Shown piece after piece: positions 8,393-17,624 of a stretch of DNA of 64,000 nt; position 1 is the stretch's first letter; each line of letters begins with the position of its first letter. Source of the stretch: Marinobacter shengliensis (GTDB lineage: Bacteria > Pseudomonadota > Gammaproteobacteria > Pseudomonadales > Oleiphilaceae); assembly GCF_003007715.1 (NCBI RefSeq), contig NZ_PXNO01000019.1, positions 248,001 to 312,000 of the forward strand, written 5' to 3'. Under the pieces are notes generated by a model that was not told the DNA's origin, did not search any database, and saw only the letters and a program-made list of their open reading frames with translations. A program made the translations under genes and the position numbers.

Positions 8393-10069
8393 ATGACCGG
8401 AAAGAAAAAATCCGCCCAGGCCTCCGTTGAGGCCATGTATCGCGTATTCACGGTGCCCGAGGCGCCGGAATCCACCCTGAGCCGCATCGACCAGAACATC
8501 TCCCGGAACCTGGCGGGCTTCCTCCAGGAACACATCGTCGCCGTTGAACGCGACCTGAGCGATGTCGAAAAAAACTTCGCCGACTCCGTGATTCCGGAAA
8601 AGCCGGTATTCGTCTCCGAACAGGCCCAATTCCTGCTCGACAAACTGGTCGCCAACTCGGTGCACACCGCCTCACCGGCATTCATCGGCCACATGACCTC
8701 GGCACTGCCCTATTTCATGCTGCCGTTGTCCAAAATCATGATTGCCCTGAACCAGAACCTGGTAAAAACCGAAACCTCCAAAGCCTTCACCCCGCTGGAG
8801 CGCCAGGTACTGGGCATGATTCACCGGCTGGTGTACCAGCAGGACGGCTCCTTCTACCGCAAATGGATGCACGACCCCCGGCACGCCCTGGGCGCCATGT
8901 GCTCCGGCGGCACCGTTGCCAACCTCACCGCCCTGTGGGTCGCCCGCAACCGCGCCTTCCCCGCCGAAGGCAGCTTCCGCGGCCTGCACGAAGAAGGCCT
9001 GTTCCGGGCACTGAGGTATTACGGCTGCGAAGGCGCCGCCATCGTTGTCTCCAAGCGCGGCCACTATTCCCTGCGCAAAGCCGCCGACGTACTCGGCCTG
9101 GGCCGCGACGCCCTGGTGCCGGTGGAAACCGACGAATTCAACCGCATCCAGCCCGATGCCCTGCGGGATAAATGCCTGGAACTGCAGAAACAGAAAATCA
9201 AAGTCATGGCCATCTGCGGCGTGGCCGGCACCACCGAAACCGGCAACGTCGACCCGCTGGACGCCATGGCCGACATCGCCCGGGAATTCGGCGCCCACTT
9301 CCACGTCGACGCCGCCTGGGGCGGGCCAACCCTGTTCTCCCGCACCCACAAACACCTGCTGCGCGGCATCGAGAAAGCCGACTCGGTCACCTTCGACGCC
9401 CACAAACAGCTCTACGTACCCATGGGCGCCGGCCTGGTGGTCTTCAAAGACCCCAGCCTGGCCAGCGCGGTAGAACACCACGCCCAGTACATCATCCGGA
9501 AAGGCTCAAGAGACCTCGGCAGCACCACCCTCGAAGGCTCCCGCCCGGGCATGGCCATGCTGATCCACTCCGGCCTGAAAATCCTCGCCAGAGAAGGCTA
9601 CGAAATCCTCATCGACCAGGGCATCGACAAAGCCAAAACCTTTGCCAACATGATCGATGAACAACCGGATTTCGAGTTGGTCACCCGCCCGGAACTGAAC
9701 ATCCTGACCTACCGCTATTGCCCGGAAGACGTACGCCAGGCACTGGCCATGGCCGACGAACTGCAGGCAGAGAAAATGAACACCTGCCTGAACCGCATCA
9801 CCAAATTCATCCAGAAAACCCAGCGGGAGCGAGGCAAGGCATTCGTCTCCCGAACCCGACTGGAGCCGGCCCGTTACTACCACTTCCCGTGCATCGTCTT
9901 CCGGGTGGTCCTGGCCAACCCGTTAACAACACCGGAAATTCTGGAAGATATTCTCAAGGAACAGCGGGAACTGTCGAACGAGGATGGCATTGCCGATGAG
10001 ATTGCCATCCTGCACCAGATGGCGGAAGCGGTTTTAAATCAAAACCAGAAAGAAGCCAAACAGGCCTGA
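8393..10069 (+). CDS. panP: PLP-dependent aspartate 1-decarboxylase, PanP type
   Basis: This is a group II pyridoxal-phosphate decarboxylase (about 558 residues) related to glutamate decarboxylases. Family motifs present are MCSGGTVANLTALWVARN, HFHVDAAWGGP (the aspartate that holds the cofactor) and SVTFDAHKQLYVPMGAG, with the lysine that binds PLP. The N-terminus and overall pattern fit PanP, described in Vibrio as making beta-alanine from aspartate for pantothenate in bacteria without PanD. I chose the ATG at 8393; a GTG at 8381 is in frame but sits on the GAAAGAAG that would serve as ribosome site. Whether panD exists elsewhere in this genome cannot be seen. Confidence 0.85.
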   Translation: MTGKKKSAQASVEAMYRVFTVPEAPESTLSRIDQNISRNLAGFLQEHIVAVERDLSDVEKNFADSVIPEKPVFVSEQAQFLLDKLVANSVHTASPAFIGHMTSALPYFMLPLSKIMIALNQNLVKTETSKAFTPLERQVLGMIHRLVYQQDGSFYRKWMHDPRHALGAMCSGGTVANLTALWVARNRAFPAEGSFRGLHEEGLFRALRYYGCEGAAIVVSKRGHYSLRKAADVLGLGRDALVPVETDEFNRIQPDALRDKCLELQKQKIKVMAICGVAGTTETGNVDPLDAMADIAREFGAHFHVDAAWGGPTLFSRTHKHLLRGIEKADSVTFDAHKQLYVPMGAGLVVFKDPSLASAVEHHAQYIIRKGSRDLGSTTLEGSRPGMAMLIHSGLKILAREGYEILIDQGIDKAKTFANMIDEQPDFELVTRPELNILTYRYCPEDVRQALAMADELQAEKMNTCLNRITKFIQKTQRERGKAFVSRTRLEPARYYHFPCIVFRVVLANPLTTPEILEDILKEQRELSNEDGIADEIAILHQMAEAVLNQNQKEAKQA

Positions 10070-10100
10070 GCTTAGCGAAACCCTCTCAAAGTTATGGGGC

Positions 10101-10207
10101 GGGGCTTGTGGGAGCCCTTTCCAAAACCTTGCGGAGCCATGGATGGCGGAGCAGAGCGTACAGGGAAGTATTCACAGCGTGTTTTGGAAAGGGCTCCCAC
10201 AAGCCCC
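10101..10207 (+). repeat. ANGGAN double-hairpin repeat, copy A2
   Basis: Perfect 27-bp arms (10101-10127 and 10181-10207) enclose a 53-nt core (10128-10180) nearly identical to copy A1. The arm sequence shares only the innermost CAAAAC/GTTTTG with copy A1. Core loops are AUGGAU and AGGGAA. Of the three core differences from A1, two fall on the N positions of the second ANGGAN loop. It lies 31 bases after the stop codon of the panP-like gene, in its direction of transcription. Confidence 0.85.
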
Positions 10208-10257
10208 AACCTACTCCAAAGCCCGAAGCCAAAAAGCGGCCCACGCCAAAGCTAGAA

Positions 10258-10524
10258 TCAGTAAAGCGCCTCTTCGTCATCCAGCACCTCGTGCAGGATC
10301 TCCAGAAACATCTTGTCTGCCTCGCTCCAGTTCTCCGGAATCCGGATGGTGGTGTTGGCACTGATCTCGCGAGCGATCAACTCATCGGAATTCGGCTGTC
10401 CCTTGTATTTGCGGGCAATATCCATGGATTTGACCGCAATGGTCGGCTCGCTCATCACCTTCTTGATGAACACCCGCAACTCTTCAATCATCTTGGCCTG
10501 ACGGCTCTCGGAAGATGAACTCAT
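10258..10524 (-). CDS. hypothetical protein, 88 residues
   Basis: I do not recognise this protein. It is soluble and charged, with no signal peptide or membrane segment. The N-terminal half is mostly helical (AKMIEELRVFIKKVMSEP), and the end is acidic (SEADKMFLEILHEVLDDEEALY). The ATG at 10524 has GGGGAG upstream at a proper distance, which supports it as a real gene. It lies about 100 bases downstream of the Pit transporter gene on the same strand and could be co-transcribed with it. Confidence 0.65.
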   Translation of the reverse strand: MSSSSESRQAKMIEELRVFIKKVMSEPTIAVKSMDIARKYKGQPNSDELIAREISANTTIRIPENWSEADKMFLEILHEVLDDEEALY

Positions 10525-10631
10525 TCCTGACTCCCCGATTATGGATAGCGTTAAAGCAAAGCGGCCCGTTCAGGGCCTGATGCCCATAGTATGGCCAATC
10601 CGCAGGGCGGTAACCAGCCCCGCATAAACCA

Positions 10632-12197
10632 TCAGATCATCAAACCACGCAGGGCGAAGAACAGGAACGCCGCCATCAGGGCAGACGCCGGCACAGTGAT
10701 GATCCACGCGGCAGCAATCCGGAACAGGTGCGAGCGCTTGACCATTTCTTCCTTGTAGATCTTCTTCAGGCGCTTGCGTTCAGACTTGGACAGCGGCACC
10801 TGATCCTTCTTTTTCTTGGCCTGCTTCAGCAGATTCTCCATTTCCTCGACAGAGGCATTGCGGAAATCTTCCAGGAACGGCTTCAGTCGCTCCTGCTCCG
10901 CCGGATCATGGTGCTCCATGATCTTGTGCAACTGGGTGGCATAGTTGGATTTCAGGTATTCCCGCAGGAAACCAACCCCGAATACGCCACCAATGGCAAT
11001 ATGGGTGGAGCTGACCGGCAGCCCCAACTGGGAAGCAAGGATAACGGTGAGTGCTGCAGACAAGGCAATACAGAACGCACGGGTTTTATCCAGCTCGGTG
11101 ATTTCGCTGCCGACCGTCTTGATCAGGCGTGGGCCAAACAGCATCAGGCCCACCGCAAGACCCAGAGCACCGACCAACATCACCCAAAGCGGGATGCTGG
11201 CCGAGGTGACCACACCGCCACCGGCCTGGATGGCATCATTAATGGCCGCCAGCGGACCAATGGCATTGGCCACATCGTTGGCGCCGTGGGCAAAGCTCAG
11301 CAGCGCAGCGGCAAAGATCAACGGCCAGGTGAACAGCATATTCACACCATCGGTGCTGTTCTCCATCGTCGCCGCCTTGCGGCCGACCAGGGTTCTCATG
11401 GCGAAAAACACCACTGCCGCCAATGCCAGACCAATCAAGGCGGACTGGGTGAAGTCCAGCTTCACCAGCTTGCTCACACCTTTGATCATCAGGTAAGTGC
11501 CGAAGGCCCACGCCATGATGGCCACCAGCCAGGGCACAAAGGTGCGGGCCGCTGACACCAGGTTCTTCTGGTACAGCACGGTCTTTTTGATCACAAACAG
11601 GAACAAGGCCGCCAGGGCGCCACCCAGTACCGGGGAAATCACCCAACTCGCAGCGATCTTGCCCATCACCGACCAGTCGGCGATGGCCCAGCCGCCAGCG
11701 GCAATACCGGCCCCCAGAACGCCTCCAACTATCGAGTGGGTGGTGGACACGGGCGCGCCCATCCAGGTGGCCAGGTTCAGCCACAGGGCGCCAGCCAGCA
11801 AGGCTGCGGTCATCAGCCAGACAAAGGCTCTCGGGTCATCGAGGTTGGTGGGATCAATGATGCCGCCCTTAATGGTTGAAACCACATCGCCCCCGGCAAT
11901 GATCGCGCCACCGGCTTCAAACACCGCCGCAAGCAAAACAGCGCCGCCGAGCGACAGGGCACCCGAACCGACCGCCGGGCCGACGTTGTTGGCGACGTCA
12001 TTGGCGCCGATGTTGATGGCCATGTAACCGCCAATAACAGCCGCCGCCATCAACAGCATATTATTGGGCAGGCCCTGGCTAAAGGAGCCAACCACAAGCC
12101 AGACGATAAGCAGAAACAGAACACTCAGGCCGACCCGATACCGTTCCGTGGCGGGGCTGGTGAGGAGGGTATCCAGAAAGTTGCTGGAGCGGGCCAT
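10632..12197 (-). CDS. pit: Pit-family inorganic phosphate transporter
   Basis: This is a low-affinity inorganic phosphate transporter of the PHO4/Pit family in the inner membrane. The two family repeats are visible: INIGANDVANNVGPAVGSGALS with GAPVSTTHSIVGGVLG, and FAHGANDVANAIGPLAAIND with GLPVSSTHIAIGGVFG. About ten membrane segments flank a charged cytosolic region rich in lysine (around residues 420-490). I chose the ATG at 12197 (521 residues); ATGs at 12209 and 12242 are in frame, the latter without a ribosome site. It complements the Pst system elsewhere in the window. A weak Pho-box-like sequence upstream was rejected. Confidence 0.93.
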   Translation of the reverse strand: MARSSNFLDTLLTSPATERYRVGLSVLFLLIVWLVVGSFSQGLPNNMLLMAAAVIGGYMAINIGANDVANNVGPAVGSGALSLGGAVLLAAVFEAGGAIIAGGDVVSTIKGGIIDPTNLDDPRAFVWLMTAALLAGALWLNLATWMGAPVSTTHSIVGGVLGAGIAAGGWAIADWSVMGKIAASWVISPVLGGALAALFLFVIKKTVLYQKNLVSAARTFVPWLVAIMAWAFGTYLMIKGVSKLVKLDFTQSALIGLALAAVVFFAMRTLVGRKAATMENSTDGVNMLFTWPLIFAAALLSFAHGANDVANAIGPLAAINDAIQAGGGVVTSASIPLWVMLVGALGLAVGLMLFGPRLIKTVGSEITELDKTRAFCIALSAALTVILASQLGLPVSSTHIAIGGVFGVGFLREYLKSNYATQLHKIMEHHDPAEQERLKPFLEDFRNASVEEMENLLKQAKKKKDQVPLSKSERKRLKKIYKEEMVKRSHLFRIAAAWIITVPASALMAAFLFFALRGLMI

Positions 12198-12395
12198 AAT
12201 CAATGTCATCTCTTGTGAGCTGAATGAACATCGGGCAGTCATGCCACGGGGGGCAAACTATAAAATTTTTGCCATAAAATTGAAACAAAACTGACACGCA
12301 AGGCAGGCGTCACATTCCCGTAAAGAGGGACTGCAAATGCTACATAATTTGGCGCATACTTCCGGAAAGAGCGTCAAAAAACGATAAAAACGCCC

Positions 12396-13499
12396 ATGAC
12401 CCACGACACCCTAGCCGACCACGCCAGCTCCCGGGAACAGGAAGAGCGGCAAATCTCCCGCTTGCTCAATGGCCTGTCCGTGATGGCCGTCGTGTTTCTG
12501 GCGGGTATTGGCACCAAGGCCTGGTATGCGGAGCACCCGGTTCATGCCTGGGTGCTCTGGCTGTTCATTGTTCCTGTTGCGTTCAACATGATCTGGTACG
12601 CCTGGACGCGGGATCGGGTTGTTCAGAAGGCCGGCCTGCTGACCACCGTCGGGCTCCTGTTCGCCTACCTCCTGGCGTCAGGCGGCGAGGGCAACACCGG
12701 GCCTTTGTGGTTCTATGTATTCCCTCCGCTGCTTTTTTACCTGACCAGTCTGAAAGGCGGGACTGCTATTCTGCTGTTCTGTTATCTCTTGGCGATCATC
12801 GTCTTCCAGTTTCCGGGGCTACCCCTGGTGACCGCGGAATACTCCACCGACTTCAAAATTCGCTTCTTTGCCACCCTGACCTTTGAATCCATTTTCTGCT
12901 TTGTACTGGAAGCGGGGCGCCTGCGGGCCCGGAACAGGCTCCTGGCGCTGGCCAAAACCCATGAACGTGCAGCCCGCACCGACGAGCTGACCGGACTGGC
13001 CAACCGTCGGGAAATGCAGAACCGGCTGGATACCGAGTTCTCCCGTTTCAAACGCGCTGGCCACCATTTCTCTGTGGTGCTGATTGACCTGGACCTGTTC
13101 AAACGCATCAACGACGACCATGGCCACAACGCTGGCGACGCGGTGCTCCGTCAGTTCGCCGACCTTACCCATACCGTGGTGCGACAATCCGACCTGGCCG
13201 CCCGCTGGGGCGGGGAAGAATTTCTCCTGCTACTTCCAGACACCAGCCTGCTGCAAGCCCTGGCATTGGCCGAGCGGCTTCGGGCAGAGGTAGCCAGCAC
13301 ACAGTTCCAATATCAGGGCGAGACGCTGCCAGTCACCATCAGTGCCGGAGTCTGTTCCATTTCCAAGGCGGGTTCGGTGAATGAATTACTCAAACAGGCT
13401 GATATCCAGTTGTACAACGCCAAAGATGCGGGCAGGAACCGTATCGCGCCCCGGGTAAGAAGCCAGGGCATCACGGAGTCAACAGAAACCCGGGCTTGA
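12396..13499 (+). CDS. membrane diguanylate cyclase (GGDEF)
   Basis: This protein makes cyclic di-GMP from two GTP. Residues about 27-175 form about six hydrophobic segments, a membrane sensor of unknown signal. A GGDEF domain fills residues 190-350. The active-site motif is GGEEF at 272-276, and an inhibitory RxxD site (RQSD, 263-266) lies five residues before it, so product inhibition is expected. DLDLFKRINDDHGH carries the metal and substrate residues. No strong ribosome site precedes the ATG at 12396. It is divergent from the Pit gene and 75 bases upstream of the flavodoxin gene. Confidence 0.93.
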   Translation: MTHDTLADHASSREQEERQISRLLNGLSVMAVVFLAGIGTKAWYAEHPVHAWVLWLFIVPVAFNMIWYAWTRDRVVQKAGLLTTVGLLFAYLLASGGEGNTGPLWFYVFPPLLFYLTSLKGGTAILLFCYLLAIIVFQFPGLPLVTAEYSTDFKIRFFATLTFESIFCFVLEAGRLRARNRLLALAKTHERAARTDELTGLANRREMQNRLDTEFSRFKRAGHHFSVVLIDLDLFKRINDDHGHNAGDAVLRQFADLTHTVVRQSDLAARWGGEEFLLLLPDTSLLQALALAERLRAEVASTQFQYQGETLPVTISAGVCSISKAGSVNELLKQADIQLYNAKDAGRNRIAPRVRSQGITESTETRA

Positions 13500-13574
13500 G
13501 CCTGCGGGACACCATCGCTATGATCAGCCCCGGTTGGCCAGGGGGCCGAAGTCCTGACAAATATAGGTGGTGAC

Positions 13575-14021
13575 ATGGCAGCAATTCGAGTTCTGGTGGG
13601 CAGTGTTTATGGTGGCGCCCTGCTGACGGCCCGCAAGATTCGCGAGGAACTGGAAACCGACGGGCACCAGGTGGTCGTGCTGGAAAACCCTCAGCTTGAT
13701 GACATCACCAACAATGACGACGCCCTTCTGGTTTGCACCTCCACCACCGGGCAAGGCGAGATACCGGCCAACCTGCTGCCCTTTTACCTGGCCCTGAGGG
13801 AACAACTGCCTCAGCAGCCCGGCCGGCCGTTCGGTATCATTGTGCTGGGCGACAGTTCCTACGGAGACACTTTCTGCGGTGCCGGCGATTTGATCGAAGA
13901 AGCGTTTTACGAAACCGGCGCCCGCAAGGTAGGCGATTCCCTGAGAGTGGATGCCCTGGAAACCATGGAGCCGGAATCCGAGGCCGTGCCCTGGGCAAAA
14001 AACTGGGTTAACGGGATTTGA
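13575..14021 (+). CDS. flavodoxin / MioC-like FMN protein
   Basis: This 148-residue protein of the flavodoxin fold is expected to bind FMN and carry electrons. The N-terminal strand and phosphate loop read VLVGSVYGGALLTARKI (residues 6-22), which replaces the classic SGTTG loop and resembles MioC-type proteins. The isoalloxazine-contact regions are CTSTTGQGEIPANLLPF and LGDSSYGDTFCGAGDLIE. The ATG follows AGGTGGTGAC. It stands between two cyclic di-GMP genes, but nothing ties it functionally to them. Confidence 0.88.
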   Translation: MAAIRVLVGSVYGGALLTARKIREELETDGHQVVVLENPQLDDITNNDDALLVCTSTTGQGEIPANLLPFYLALREQLPQQPGRPFGIIVLGDSSYGDTFCGAGDLIEEAFYETGARKVGDSLRVDALETMEPESEAVPWAKNWVNGI

Positions 14022-14129
14022 CCAATCTTTACACAAGTTACCAAATCTACGAACCGTGATGCTTGAGCCGCCTCCGGCGACAGGCCATACTCGTCAGCAT
14101 AACGACAATAACGGTAACCTGTGACTCTG

Positions 14130-16676
14130 ATGAACCCGGCTAAGCTTCTGGCCCTGCTGTTTCTGTTGGTAACGATGCCGCTGAACGCCCAGCCGGCCGA
14201 GCCCTCGTACATCCCAGACATGGAATACCTGCGGCTGACGCCAGACACCAGTCTGTCCCCCCAACAGGCCCTGGCCTCGGACGATTGGCAGGTATTGCCG
14301 GAGAAAACGCCCAATTTCGGCTACATCCGAGACCACATCTGGCTTCGCTTTCCAGTCAGCAATCCGGAACTCATCACCCTGCTGGAAATCAGCTACCCAC
14401 AGCTTGATCACATTGATTTTTACCTGATCCAAGACGGCGATATCGTCCGCCATGACAGCACCGGCGATCAGAAACCGTTCCGGGAGCGGCCAGTTCAGCA
14501 CCCTCACTTCCTGTTCCCGTTCCAGCTGCAACCGGAGAGCGCCTACCAGATCCTGCTACGTGTAGAGACCCAGGGCGCCATGCAGATTCCCCTGAAGCTC
14601 TGGAACAGCCGCAGTTATTTCGAGAAAGCCTCTGTCGCAAGCCAGCTGCACGCCGGTTACTACGGCATTCTGATTACCGTTATCTGCTTCAATCTGTTTG
14701 TGTTTCTGGCACTGAGGGAACCGGTCTACCTACTTTATGTGTTATCCACCCTCGGTTACCTGATCCTTGTAGGCAGCCTGAACGGCATCACCTATCAGTT
14801 ACTGTGGCCAAACCTCCCAGCCATACAGAACCGGGCCATGCTGCTGACCGTGCCGTTTGCTATGGTCTTCACCCTCCTGTTCTCACGCTCGTTCCTGAGA
14901 CTGAAACGGTCCAGCCCAGGGCTTGACCGGCTGATTCTGCTAACCATTACCCTCAATGTTCTGATGGCGGTCATCACCTTCTTCACCGATTACAGCACCG
15001 GCAGCCGCCTGACGGTTGCACTCGCCATTCCCAGCTGCCTGCTGTTGACGGTGGTGGGACCGCTCCAATGGGTTCGCGGCAATCCCCAGGCGGTCTACTA
15101 CACCCTGGCCTGGGGCGCTCTAACCCTGGGCAGCGCCATTACCGCAGCCAACAAGTATGGCCTGATCCCCACCAACTTCATCACCGCCTACGGCATGCAA
15201 ATAGGCTCCGCACTGGAGGCCATTCTGCTAAGCCTGGCACTGGCGGTACGTATTTACCGGGAACGCCAAGACAAGGTTCTGGCCCGGGAAGCCGAGTTGA
15301 GGGCACTGGAAGCCCGGCGATCAGCCGAGCTGCGGCTGATGGACCAGGCCCTGCACCACCCACTGACAGGCCTCCCCAATCGCAGCAGCTTCGAAATGAA
15401 ACTGAGTGAGCTCACCCACTCGAATGACCGCAAACGCTATGGCGTGGTGATTATTCACCTCAACAACCTGAACTCGGTGACCAAGACCCTGGGCCATCGC
15501 AACAGCGATCGCATCCTGGAGCTCGCGTCCAAGCATTACAATGCGGTGATTCGGGATGTACCGGGCGCCATTGCCATTGAGCAGAGCGACGTCCGAAACT
15601 TTTACGTGGCCAGCCTGGACCCGCAAACCTTTGCCTTCCTGGTTGATGCCAGCGAAGCCGAAGCTGCCACCCGGGCGGTGCTGCGAAGCATTGAGGAAGT
15701 CCGTTACCCGGTTGATTTCCTGGGTATGCAGGTGCCACTAGCGCCGCAACTTGGGGTGGCGATCTATCCCGAACACGGCACAGACGCCAACACTCTTATT
15801 CGGCGTGCGGTGATTGCCGAAGGCTCTGACCGTGCCCGGGACCGGGGGATTGCCTACTATAAGCCGTCCCGGGATTCCTACAGTGCAGAACGACTAACCC
15901 TGGTATCGGAACTCCGACACGCCATCGACAACAACACGCTGGCGCTGTATCTACAACCCAAGTTGTCGCTCAAGTCCGGCCAGATCGTCGGATATGAAGC
16001 CCTGATCCGCTGGCCAGACCGCGAACAACCGGTCGCACCGGACGAGCTCATTGCCCTGGCGGAGCAAAGCGGACTGATCAAACCCCTGACCCGCTGGGTA
16101 CTGCAGGAAGCCCTGCACATGCGCAGCCGGTTGCTGGAGCTGGGCTTCGACGCAGGCATAGCGGTTAATATCTCGCCCAACAACCTCCGGGAGCCGGATT
16201 TCGCGGTATTCGTTCAGCGCCTGATGCAGAGCTTTCACTCCCATATGGGTGCCATTACCTTTGAGGTAACGGAAACCTCGATGATGCAAGACCCTGTGAA
16301 CTCTCTGAAAGCACTCAATGCCCTGAACGCGGCGGGCATCCCCCTGTCCATCGACGACTTCGGCTCCGGGTACTCTTCACTGTCGTACATCAAACAGCTG
16401 CCGGCCAGTGAGATCAAAATCGACCGGTCACTGATTACCGAACTGTCGCATCGGGAGGAAGACCGGGTGATCGTGCGGACCACCATCGATATGTGTCACA
16501 GCCTGGGCTACACGGTGGTTGCGGAGGGGGTTGAGGATGACGAAACGCTGCGCCTGCTGGAAGACATGGGCTGCGACCTGATTCAGGGGTACATTCTGAC
16601 CAGGCCGCTGCCCTTTGACGGGATGATTGACTGGATGTCTGGTCAGCCCAGGCGCTCGCGAATCAGCGCTTCCTGA
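14130..16676 (+). CDS. 7TMR-DISM sensor with degenerate GGDEF and intact EAL domain
   Basis: This is a membrane-bound cyclic di-GMP phosphodiesterase of about 848 residues. A signal peptide (about 1-22) is followed by a periplasmic 7TMR-DISM extracellular domain, seven membrane segments (about 170-370), a short coiled region, a GGDEF-like domain and a C-terminal EAL domain. The GGDEF signature is missing, so this domain should not make cyclic di-GMP. The EAL domain keeps its catalytic set: YEALIRW, NISPNN, EVTETS, IDDFGSG, EIKIDRS, AEGVED and QGY. I chose the ATG at 14130; a GTG at 14121 is in frame. The 3' end overlaps tesB by 34 bases, tail to tail. Confidence 0.92.
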   Translation: MNPAKLLALLFLLVTMPLNAQPAEPSYIPDMEYLRLTPDTSLSPQQALASDDWQVLPEKTPNFGYIRDHIWLRFPVSNPELITLLEISYPQLDHIDFYLIQDGDIVRHDSTGDQKPFRERPVQHPHFLFPFQLQPESAYQILLRVETQGAMQIPLKLWNSRSYFEKASVASQLHAGYYGILITVICFNLFVFLALREPVYLLYVLSTLGYLILVGSLNGITYQLLWPNLPAIQNRAMLLTVPFAMVFTLLFSRSFLRLKRSSPGLDRLILLTITLNVLMAVITFFTDYSTGSRLTVALAIPSCLLLTVVGPLQWVRGNPQAVYYTLAWGALTLGSAITAANKYGLIPTNFITAYGMQIGSALEAILLSLALAVRIYRERQDKVLAREAELRALEARRSAELRLMDQALHHPLTGLPNRSSFEMKLSELTHSNDRKRYGVVIIHLNNLNSVTKTLGHRNSDRILELASKHYNAVIRDVPGAIAIEQSDVRNFYVASLDPQTFAFLVDASEAEAATRAVLRSIEEVRYPVDFLGMQVPLAPQLGVAIYPEHGTDANTLIRRAVIAEGSDRARDRGIAYYKPSRDSYSAERLTLVSELRHAIDNNTLALYLQPKLSLKSGQIVGYEALIRWPDREQPVAPDELIALAEQSGLIKPLTRWVLQEALHMRSRLLELGFDAGIAVNISPNNLREPDFAVFVQRLMQSFHSHMGAITFEVTETSMMQDPVNSLKALNALNAAGIPLSIDDFGSGYSSLSYIKQLPASEIKIDRSLITELSHREEDRVIVRTTIDMCHSLGYTVVAEGVEDDETLRLLEDMGCDLIQGYILTRPLPFDGMIDWMSGQPRRSRISAS

Positions 16677-17503
16677 GTCGTTGACGCCACCAGCAGGCCG
16701 TCCCGGGTAAAGAAGTTGCCCCGGTTAAACCCCCGCGCACCGGACGCGCTGGGGCTGTCCTTGTCATACAGCAGCCAGTCGTCCATGCGAAAATCCCGGT
16801 GGAACCAGATAGCGTGGTCCAGGCTGGCCACCTGCATCCCCTTGCTCATAAACGTTCGGCCATGGGGGTTCAGCGACGTACCGAGAAAGGTGAAATCGGA
16901 GGCGTAGGTCAACAGGCACCGGTGCAACACCGGATCGTCCGGAAGGGGCCCTGCCGCCCGGAACCAGTTCTGCCGATGGGGCGGGCGTTTCTCTGGCTTG
17001 AACGGATTCATTGGATTGACCGGGCGGATTTCAATCGGACGATCCTTGGTCATCACATCCCGCAGTTTTTCCGGTAACTTTTCTGCGATCATCTTGCCCC
17101 AGTCCTGCTCGGAACGCAGTGACTCAGGTTCTGGTGCCTCAGGCATCTCCAACTGGTGATCCAGCCCCGGTTCGGTCACCTGGAACGACATGGAGCCGGT
17201 CAGAATTTCCTTGCCATCCTGGCGGGCAATCACACGACGCACCGAGAAGGTGCCGCCATCACGCACCCTCTGCACCTCATAATCAATCGGCATGCTGTGG
17301 TTGCCCGGGCGCAGAAAATAGGCATGCAACGAATGGCACAGCCGGTCCTCGACGGTGCGACTGGCTGCCATCAGGGCCTGCCCCAGTACCTGACCACCAA
17401 ACACATGGGGGAATCCCAGGTCTTCGCTTTCACCCTGAAAATGATCATCACCGATGGGGGACAAGTCCAACAGCTCCACCAGCTTACGGGTTACCTCTAG
17501 CAT
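16643..17503 (-). CDS. tesB: acyl-CoA thioesterase II
   Basis: TesB hydrolyses acyl-CoA to free fatty acid and CoA. The 286-residue length equals the E. coli enzyme. The two hot-dog halves are visible, with FPHVFGGQVLGQALMAASRTV in the first and DHAIWFHRDFRMDDWLLYDKDSP in the second, which carries the conserved catalytic Asp region. The ATG has AGGAG upstream. Its last 34 bases overlap the end of the EAL gene on the other strand, with no room for a terminator between them, so the two transcripts must overlap. Confidence 0.95.
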   Translation of the reverse strand: MLEVTRKLVELLDLSPIGDDHFQGESEDLGFPHVFGGQVLGQALMAASRTVEDRLCHSLHAYFLRPGNHSMPIDYEVQRVRDGGTFSVRRVIARQDGKEILTGSMSFQVTEPGLDHQLEMPEAPEPESLRSEQDWGKMIAEKLPEKLRDVMTKDRPIEIRPVNPMNPFKPEKRPPHRQNWFRAAGPLPDDPVLHRCLLTYASDFTFLGTSLNPHGRTFMSKGMQVASLDHAIWFHRDFRMDDWLLYDKDSPSASGARGFNRGNFFTRDGLLVASTTQEALIRERLG

Positions 17504-17592
17504 GCCTGCTCCTGTGTTTTGTTAGCTCACGAACGGGTTTTCTACCCCAGACAGCAAAATTTCGCAACGACAACAACAAGGCAAGGAAGAAT

Positions 17593-17614
17593 ATCGGGGC
17601 CGGATGGCCCCGAT
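17593..17614 (-). terminator. hairpin after rubredoxin reductase gene
   Basis: ATCGGGGC and GCCCCGAT pair around a six-base loop, 10 bases after the stop codon. The bases that follow on the minus strand are T/C-rich but not a true T-run, so termination may be partial. Confidence 0.45.
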
Positions 17615-17624
17615 GGCAGGCTGG

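Noticed and set aside
7717..10207. Repeats A1 and A2 as ends of a mobile element carrying the genes between them
   Set aside because: Both copies point the same way, each is a complete hairpin in itself, no transposase lies between them, and related copies occur singly elsewhere.
12280..12297. Pho-box-like sequence before the Pit gene
   Set aside because: GTGTCAG-TTTT-GTTTCAA keeps the spacing but matches only 5 and 4 of 7 bases, with no -10 at the 10-base distance seen at the other sites.
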